Below are positions 57,954-64,000 of a stretch of 64,000 nucleotides of DNA, in pieces. Position numbers and translations under genes: made by a program. The stretch lies in contig NZ_CP015594.1 of assembly GCF_001647675.1 (NCBI RefSeq), positions 2,294,001-2,358,000 on the forward strand, in the 5' to 3' direction. The notes under the pieces were generated by a model. That model did not search any database. It was given only the letters and a program-made list of their open reading frames with translations, and was not told where the DNA came from. The number at the start of each line of letters is the position of its first letter. Within the stretch, counting starts at the first letter, position 1. The stretch comes from Acinetobacter sp. NCu2D-2 (GTDB taxonomy: Bacteria > Pseudomonadota > Gammaproteobacteria > Pseudomonadales > Moraxellaceae).

Positions 57954-60791
57954 ATGGAAATGAGTGTGCTGCCAATTATTGTATTGTTACCCTTACTCCT
58001 AGGCACAACCCTTGTCTCATTGCTACAGCGTGTTTCACGAGGCGCAACTGCGCTTGGGGCAATTGCTGTCAGCCTGAGCTGCTTTATTTTATTACTGTTA
58101 CAAGCACCTGATATTTTTGCAGGGAAAACCCTGATTGAAACATGGGCATGGTTGCCACAACTTGGGCTAGATTTTAGTTTTCGCTTAGATGCGCTCGCAA
58201 TTTTATTTGGCTTATTGATTAGTGGTATTGGCACACTCATTTATATCTATGCCTATTATTATTTAAATCCGAAAAATTCCCTCAGCAAATTGTATTTTTT
58301 GCTGATGCTGTTCATGTCAGCCATGCTCGGGATTTCGCTCTCTAATAACCTGATTTTATTATTGGTATTTTGGGAGCTGACCAGTATTTCTTCTTTCCTG
58401 CTGGTGGGCTATTGGAGCAATTACGAAGCTGCTCAGCGTGGTGCGCGTATGGCGCTCACCATTACAGGCATGGGCGGTTTAGCAATGCTGGGGGGCTTTA
58501 TTTTACTGGGTCAAATCACAGGCACTTATCAGATTGATAAAATCCTAACCATGACCAATCTGATTCAGTCACATACGCTATTTGTTCCGACATTACTCTT
58601 AATTTTGTTGGGTGCATTTACCAAAAGTGCGCAATTCCCCTTCCACTTTTGGCTACCCAATGCGATGGCAGCACCGACTCCTGTATCGGCATATTTACAC
58701 TCCGCAACGATGGTTAAAGCTGGACTTTTCTTAGTCGCTCGTCTTTTACCTATTTTTGCGGGCGCTGCCCTCTTCCACAATATTGTGACCTTTGTTGGGC
58801 TATTTACCCTATGCATGGCGGCATTCTTCGCCATCTTTAAAGAAGATTTAAAAGGCCTATTGGCATATTCGACTATTAGTCACTTAGGCTTAATCATGTG
58901 CCTATTGGGCATTGGTTCGCCACTGGCTGTTGCTGCTGCAATTTTCCATATCATTAACCATGCGACCTTTAAAGCAGCGCTGTTTATGATTGCCGGCATC
59001 ATTGACCATGAAACGGGTACCCGTGATTTACGTAAGTTATCTGGTCTTTGGCAGTTGCTTCCTTATACAGCAACGCTGACCATGATTACAGCTGCATCCA
59101 TGGCAGGTGTACCGCTGACTAATGGTTTCTTATCCAAAGAAATGTTCTTTACAGAATTATTAGCGAATTTAAGTGGTTCAGCCCTAATGCTGTCTGCAAT
59201 TATCGCGACATTTGCCGGTATTTTTGCAGTTACCTATTCGATTCGATTGGTGCATGGCGTATTTTTCGATGGGCCATTAGGTAAAAATATTCCAAATCAA
59301 CATGCCCACGAACCAACATTTGGAATGCGTGCACCAGCAACTTTATTGGCCATTTTATGTATTTTAGTCGGTGTATTACCTGCTCTACTGGTTGAACCCA
59401 TCGTCAATGCAACTGCACGTGCCAGCACACAGAATTTTGATTTTGAAGGTACACACTTAGCTATTTGGCATGGCTTTAATCTACCTTTACTCATGAGTGC
59501 AATTGCTCTAGTTGGCGGTATTATTTTCTATTTCGCCTTAGCCAAAGGCAGCCGCATTCGTGATATTGATTTAGATCCTGCCTTAGGTCGCCTACAAGGA
59601 CGAATCTTATTCGATCTGTTTTTGAAATCACTGATGTTAAATACACGTGCGTTTAGACGTGCAACTGAAAATGGAAAATTACAAAGCTATTTATTATGGA
59701 TTGTCGTCTTTAGCATTGGATTAATGGCTGTTCCATTTATATCAAGTGGAATTAGCACAGGGACACGTGAGCTTACCCATGCACCTATCTTAGCCATTGT
59801 ACTGTGGTTATTACTGTTCTCTGCATGTTGGATGATGCTGTGGTTCCATCACGAACGTATTAAAGCGGTACTGATCAGTGGTGCTGTGGGTCTTGTCGTT
59901 ACATTAGTTTTTGTCTGCTTCTCAGCACCTGACTTAGCCTTAACGCAAATTACAGTTGATGTCGTAACAACCGTACTGCTGTTAATGAGCTTATCGTTGT
60001 TACCTCAGCTAACACCTTATGAATCCAGTGTTACACGTCGTTGGCGCGATGCCCTTATTGCCATCGGTTCAGGTGTAGGGATTACTTGGTTAGCATGGCT
60101 CGTGATGACTCGCGACTACAATTCCATCTCGTGGTTCTTTATCCAGCAAGTGATTCCACTCGGTGGTGGTACCAATGTTGTAAACGTAATTTTGGTCGAT
60201 TTCCGTGGTTTCGATACCTTTGGAGAAATTACCGTTCTCGGTATTGCAGCCATTGGTGCACTTTGCATGATGGATGGTATGCGTGCACATAGTACAACCA
60301 TTACACAAGGTCTCACCTATCGCTTTAACCCCTCCCCGCTTATGCTGCGTATTACCGCATCTTGGGTGTTGCCTGTCGCACTTGTGGTTAGCCTTTATAT
60401 TTTCCTTCGGGGGCATAACCTCCCGGGTGGTGGATTCATCGCAGGTCTAATTACGTCCTTAGCTCTGGTGATTCAATATATCGCGATTGGTCAGGATAAA
60501 GCAGAACAACTCCTTGGTGCTAAATCTGGTCGCCTCTATGAAATATGGATTGGTGTGGGTTTATTGGTAGCAGGATTAACCGGTATTGGGGCATGGTTCT
60601 GGTCTCGTCCGTTCTTAACCAGTGCACATATTTATGTTTCACCACCCCTACTCGGTGAAATGCATTTAGCTTCAGCTGCACTATTTGATATTGGGGTTTA
60701 TGTCACCGTTGTCGGCGCAACCATGCTGATGATTTCTGTATTAGGCGACTCCCGTCACTCTAGCATGTCTGGTCCAGTACCACGAGGATAA
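57954..60791 (+). CDS. mrpA: Mrp cation/proton antiporter subunit A/B fusion
   Basis: This 945-residue membrane protein joins the NuoL-like MrpA with an MrpB-like C-terminus. The proton-channel part has FWELTSISSFLLVGYW, PFHFWLPNAMAAPTPVSAYLHSATMVKAG and FKAALFMIAGIIDHETGTRD. The C-terminal region carries DVVTTVLLLMSL, FRGFDTFGEITVLGIAA, and an MnhB part with RGHNLPGGGFIAGLITSLAL. It is the main subunit of the Na+/H+ (or K+/H+) antiporter, probably translated with C to G. Group 2-type Mrp operons have such fusions. Confidence 0.93.
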   Translation: MEMSVLPIIVLLPLLLGTTLVSLLQRVSRGATALGAIAVSLSCFILLLLQAPDIFAGKTLIETWAWLPQLGLDFSFRLDALAILFGLLISGIGTLIYIYAYYYLNPKNSLSKLYFLLMLFMSAMLGISLSNNLILLLVFWELTSISSFLLVGYWSNYEAAQRGARMALTITGMGGLAMLGGFILLGQITGTYQIDKILTMTNLIQSHTLFVPTLLLILLGAFTKSAQFPFHFWLPNAMAAPTPVSAYLHSATMVKAGLFLVARLLPIFAGAALFHNIVTFVGLFTLCMAAFFAIFKEDLKGLLAYSTISHLGLIMCLLGIGSPLAVAAAIFHIINHATFKAALFMIAGIIDHETGTRDLRKLSGLWQLLPYTATLTMITAASMAGVPLTNGFLSKEMFFTELLANLSGSALMLSAIIATFAGIFAVTYSIRLVHGVFFDGPLGKNIPNQHAHEPTFGMRAPATLLAILCILVGVLPALLVEPIVNATARASTQNFDFEGTHLAIWHGFNLPLLMSAIALVGGIIFYFALAKGSRIRDIDLDPALGRLQGRILFDLFLKSLMLNTRAFRRATENGKLQSYLLWIVVFSIGLMAVPFISSGISTGTRELTHAPILAIVLWLLLFSACWMMLWFHHERIKAVLISGAVGLVVTLVFVCFSAPDLALTQITVDVVTTVLLLMSLSLLPQLTPYESSVTRRWRDALIAIGSGVGITWLAWLVMTRDYNSISWFFIQQVIPLGGGTNVVNVILVDFRGFDTFGEITVLGIAAIGALCMMDGMRAHSTTITQGLTYRFNPSPLMLRITASWVLPVALVVSLYIFLRGHNLPGGGFIAGLITSLALVIQYIAIGQDKAEQLLGAKSGRLYEIWIGVGLLVAGLTGIGAWFWSRPFLTSAHIYVSPPLLGEMHLASAALFDIGVYVTVVGATMLMISVLGDSRHSSMSGPVPRG

Positions 60792-60795
60792 TAGA

Positions 60796-61158
60796 ATGAT
60801 TAGTATTGAACTTTTATTAGCTTCAGCGATTGGTTTACTGACCGCAACTGGGGTGTATCTGATCCTACGTGCACGTACATTCCCTGTGGTGTTAGGTTTA
60901 GCCATGATTGGCTATGCGGTGAATTTATTCTTATTTTCAATGGGGCGTATCCAAATTCATACCCCAGCCGTACTTACGGAAGCGACCAAAGTCGTTGATC
61001 CATTACCACAAGCTTTGGTCTTAACCGCGATTGTGATTGGCTTTGCCACTACCGCATTTATTGTTCAACTTGCATTACGCAGCCGCTACGAATCAGGAAC
61101 AGATCACGTTGATTCAAAAGAAGAAATACCTGTTGACCTACGTGAGGATGAGCCTTAA
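60796..61158 (+). CDS. mrpC: Mrp antiporter subunit C
   Basis: This 120-residue NuoK-like protein has three membrane helices (LLLASAIGLLTATGVYLIL, PVVLGLAMIGYAVNLFLFSM, QALVLTAIVIGFATTAFIV). DPLPQALVLTAIVI is the conserved C-subunit motif. It starts four bases after mrpA and overlaps mrpD by one base. Confidence 0.93.
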   Translation: MISIELLLASAIGLLTATGVYLILRARTFPVVLGLAMIGYAVNLFLFSMGRIQIHTPAVLTEATKVVDPLPQALVLTAIVIGFATTAFIVQLALRSRYESGTDHVDSKEEIPVDLREDEP

Positions 61159-62966
61159 TGACTGATCTTCTAAGTTTTTGGCAACAACACACTCCAATTG
61201 TTAGTATTTTACTGCCAGCGATCACTGCATTTTTGCTTTTATTGCTCGGTAATCCGGGGTCAGGTTCACTCACTACGGATTGGCGGCAACCTTGGCGTCG
61301 TGGTATTAGCCATGTATCGACTTTCTTAGGTTTACTGCTTGCACTGAGTTATGTGAGTCTTGTCAGTAATGGGCAGATCCATGTCTACACTTTAAGTGAA
61401 TGGTCAGCACCTTTTGGTATTGTGCTTGTACTTGATCGCTTATCTGCGCTGATGCTCCTGCTGACGTATGTGCTGGCTGTACCGATTATTTGGTATGCAA
61501 GTAAACATTGGGATGCGCAAGGTCGTTATTTCCACGCCATGATGCATTTTTTGCTCATGGGACTTAGTGGTGCGTTCCTGACAGGTGACTTATTTAACCT
61601 GTTTGTATTCTTCGAAATTCTATTGATGGCATCCTATGTGCTGTTACTGCATGGCCAAGGTAAAGCCCGCTTCCAGCTCGGTATTCATTATGTGACCATC
61701 AACTTACTGGCTTCTGCCATGTTCCTGATTGGACTCGGTCTCATCTATGGCAGCGTCGGTAGTTTAAATATGGCAGATGTTGCCCGCCTTATGCCATTGT
61801 TGGAGCATGATCAGCATCGTATTGCGGTCGCTGGTGCTTTACTACTCTTTGTGGTATTTGGAATTAAAGCAGCCATGTTACCTGTAGGTTTTTGGCTACC
61901 AAAAACTTACGCAGTTGCCACCACGCCAGTTGCTGCGATCTTTACCATTATGACCAAAGTGGGTGTCTATGCCATTTTAAGAATTAATGGAACAGTCTTT
62001 GATGATGAATATAGCCATCAAATTCTGATGAACACCTTACTGGTCATTGGTATTGTGACTTCAGTGTATGGTGCATTTTGTGCGATTGGTACAGATCGTT
62101 TACGTCGCTTTGTCGGCTTTATGATCTTATCATCTGTGGGTACGATCCTCATTGCGATTTCGTTAAACAATGACGATGCTTGGGCAGGTGCGCTGTATTA
62201 CATGGTGCATAGTACAATCATTGCTGCTGTATTTTATGTACTTAGTGGCTGGATTACATCACAGCGCGGTGAATTTAAAGATCACTTTAAAATTGCACCG
62301 CAGATGAAGCAAAATACCTTAGTTTCCATCATCTACTTTATCATTGCTTTAATGATGGCAGGTTTACCACCATTCAGTGGATTCTTGGGCAAGGTCTTCA
62401 TTCTACAAGCGAGCGCAGATTCACCTTATCAGCTCATCATTATTATCAGTGTGCTGTTAGTGAGCTTACTCAGCATTTTGGGCTTTACCCGTGTCGGCTT
62501 TGTATTGTTCTGGCGTTCAACCAAACCCGAAGATGATATCAACAGTCCTGACTATGCCAAATATCAAGCCTTACCAAGTATCGCTCCAGCTCGAAATGAT
62601 AAAGTCATTTATGTATTGCTTGCTGTATTAATGGCTTATATGGCCTTTGCTGCGCCGCTATATCAATATAGTTTGGCAACTGCACAGCAAATTAAAGACA
62701 ATGCCTTGTATGAAGCTGCTTTAATTAAACGCGATGGCGAAGGCAATGCAATCAGTGTGCAACCATTTGATTCAGAATATTTACCTGAAACCAAATATGG
62801 CGGTGAAACCGTTGATCCAAATGCACACCTTATTCCTTATGTGATTTCTGAAAACACCTTAAATGGTAGCCATATTTCAGAATTTAAGCAGCGTCAAATA
62901 CAAAAGCAATATATTGAACAACGCCAAGCGGGCGACAACCAATTAAAACCGATGGAGGAACAATAA
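61158..62966 (+). CDS. mrpD: Mrp antiporter subunit D
   Basis: This 602-residue NuoM/N-like channel subunit has LFNLFVFFEILLMASYVLL (conserved glutamate of the antiporter family), KAAMLPVGFWLPKTYAVATTPVAAIFTIMTKVGVYA and MAGLPPFSGFLGKVFIL. It has about fourteen helices and a charged C-terminal tail of about 90 residues, which is longer than usual. It overlaps mrpC and mrpE by one base each (TAATG). Confidence 0.93.
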   Translation: MTDLLSFWQQHTPIVSILLPAITAFLLLLLGNPGSGSLTTDWRQPWRRGISHVSTFLGLLLALSYVSLVSNGQIHVYTLSEWSAPFGIVLVLDRLSALMLLLTYVLAVPIIWYASKHWDAQGRYFHAMMHFLLMGLSGAFLTGDLFNLFVFFEILLMASYVLLLHGQGKARFQLGIHYVTINLLASAMFLIGLGLIYGSVGSLNMADVARLMPLLEHDQHRIAVAGALLLFVVFGIKAAMLPVGFWLPKTYAVATTPVAAIFTIMTKVGVYAILRINGTVFDDEYSHQILMNTLLVIGIVTSVYGAFCAIGTDRLRRFVGFMILSSVGTILIAISLNNDDAWAGALYYMVHSTIIAAVFYVLSGWITSQRGEFKDHFKIAPQMKQNTLVSIIYFIIALMMAGLPPFSGFLGKVFILQASADSPYQLIIIISVLLVSLLSILGFTRVGFVLFWRSTKPEDDINSPDYAKYQALPSIAPARNDKVIYVLLAVLMAYMAFAAPLYQYSLATAQQIKDNALYEAALIKRDGEGNAISVQPFDSEYLPETKYGGETVDPNAHLIPYVISENTLNGSHISEFKQRQIQKQYIEQRQAGDNQLKPMEEQ

Positions 62967-63481
62967 TGAATCAAACATTATTACGCTGGTTCCCCCACCC
63001 TTTGGTGTCACTGATTGTTGGCTTGAGCTGGGTATTGCTTGGTAAAAGTATTGATGCAGGGACGATTTTGATGGCCATCGTGTTGGCCATTCTCATTCCA
63101 CGTATGGTGAAGCCATTTATTGACTACACGCCAAATATTCAGTGGGGCCCGGCATTCAAGCTATTCTTTGTCGTGCTTTGGGATATTGTGATTTCGAATA
63201 TCAAAGTGGCGAAGTTAGTGCTCGGTCCAACTAAAAATCTGCATCCAAAATGGTTCCGTGTACCTTTAGATACCGAACATGAAGAAGTCAATGCATTATT
63301 GGCGATGATCATTACCACTACACCAGGTACGGTATCGGCGGGGATCGATCAGGACCGTGGTGATATCTTGGTACATGCACTCAGTACGGATGATATTGAC
63401 AGCGAAATTGAATCGATTAAACAGCGCTATGAACAGCCTTTAATTCGTATTTTTAGTGCCAAAACAGGAGCATCAGAATGA
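62966..63481 (+). CDS. mrpE: Mrp antiporter subunit E
   Basis: The 171-residue protein has two or three N-terminal helices and a cytoplasmic part with VNALLAMIITTTPGTVSAGID, the conserved MrpE signature. It overlaps mrpD by one base and mrpF by four (ATGA). Confidence 0.92.
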   Translation: MNQTLLRWFPHPLVSLIVGLSWVLLGKSIDAGTILMAIVLAILIPRMVKPFIDYTPNIQWGPAFKLFFVVLWDIVISNIKVAKLVLGPTKNLHPKWFRVPLDTEHEEVNALLAMIITTTPGTVSAGIDQDRGDILVHALSTDDIDSEIESIKQRYEQPLIRIFSAKTGASE

Positions 63482-63753
63482 CGATTTTACCTTATGCGCT
63501 GATGATCGCTTTAGGGGCAGTAACCATTTCAATGCTGCTCTGCCTGATTCGTTTGGTGATGGGACCTTCAATTGTAGACCGCTTGCTGGCTTTAGATACT
63601 TTGTTCCTAAATGGAATTTGCCTGATGGTTATTCTAGGTATCTATTGGACCAGTACCTACTTATTTGAAGGTGCTTTACTCATTGCCATGCTCGGTTTTG
63701 TTTCCACTGCTGCTCTTGCCCGCTATTTCACTAGCGGTCATGTGATTGATTAA
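63478..63753 (+). CDS. mrpF: Mrp antiporter subunit F
   Basis: The 91-residue protein has three helices and RLVMGPSIVDRLLALDTLFLNGICLMVI, the MrpF signature with its conserved aspartates. It is translationally coupled to mrpE. Confidence 0.93.
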   Translation: MTILPYALMIALGAVTISMLLCLIRLVMGPSIVDRLLALDTLFLNGICLMVILGIYWTSTYLFEGALLIAMLGFVSTAALARYFTSGHVID

Positions 63754-63764
63754 GAGGATTTAAC

Positions 63765-64000
63765 ATGTCTTTGTTCTTGGAAATCCTCGTTTCGATCTTT
63801 TTGGTGATTGGCTCATTCTTTATGTTGGTCGGTGGGATTGGCATGGTTCGCTTGCCTGATCTGTTCATGCGATTGCATGCACCAACCAAATCCAGCACAT
63901 TAGGACTAGGTAGTTTCTTACTTGCAGCGATGATCTTCTCAGGTATACAAGGTCATTTTGGCTTTGCTGAAATTTTGATTACGCTGTTTGCCTTTATTAC
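63765..64000 (+). CDS. mrpG: Mrp antiporter subunit G (cut by window end)
   Basis: The first 78 residues are visible: a membrane helix, then GGIGMVRLPDLFMRLHAPTKSSTLG, the diagnostic MrpG motif. AGAGG lies eight bases upstream of the start at 63765. The 3' end is outside the window. It completes the A-to-G set of the complex. Confidence 0.93.
   Translation, partial: MSLFLEILVSIFLVIGSFFMLVGGIGMVRLPDLFMRLHAPTKSSTLGLGSFLLAAMIFSGIQGHFGFAEILITLFAFI

Overview
The window is a stretch of Acinetobacter-type chromosome. The overall base composition is AT-rich. The evidence for the genus is the combination of pilMNOPQ-aroK-aroB next to a divergent PBP1a gene, an acyl-CoA reductase that closely matches Acinetobacter Acr1 from memory, a fused MrpA/B antiporter subunit, and a division/cell-wall cluster that stops at mraY. 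No species is assigned.

Positions 1-10000 are an accessory surface-glycan island, all on the minus strand apart from the IS30 transposase. It holds a bifunctional cytidylyltransferase/SDR (probable CDP-ribitol synthase, cut by the window edge), a LicD-type phosphotransferase, a methyltransferase with a damaged 5' end, an IS30 element, an Asp/Glu-racemase-like gene with a replaced 3' end, a ParB/SerK-like domain fused to a nucleotidyltransferase, a PglK-like ABC flippase, a DPM1-like GT2 and a TMTC-like GT-C/TPR membrane protein. Composition changes sharply from gene to gene. An IS5-family element (10008-11046) closes the island and has removed the native 3' end of the next gene.

Positions 11000-40700 are mostly core genome: TPM/LemA operon, a diiron-like metal hydrolase, gltBD, the pilMNOPQ-aroK-aroB-SPOR run, divergent ponA, convergent rlmA, and rsmH-ftsL-ftsI-murE-murF-mraY. 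Together these cover ammonium assimilation, type IV pilus assembly, the shikimate pathway and peptidoglycan precursor synthesis.

Positions 40700-52750 hold an IS3-family element with a visible 3-bp target duplication, two tandem sulfate-binding proteins, gltX followed by its cognate tRNA-Glu(UUC) under a stable-RNA type promoter, a zinc-ribbon membrane protein, ettA, metY, acr1 and hisIE. Positions 52748-57558 hold an FBH1/UvrD-like helicase and a COG3950-like ATPase with degenerate catalytic motifs, separated by an IS605-type element (TnpB and Y1 TnpA). From 57954 to the window end runs the Mrp cation/proton antiporter operon (A/B, C, D, E, F, partial G) behind a long leader with a strong stem-loop.

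The most unusual content is the glycan island, which pairs parts resembling the eukaryotic ISPD/FKRP and DPM1/TMTC systems with a kinase-like/nucleotidyltransferase fusion, and the probable pseudo-ATPase beside the helicase.
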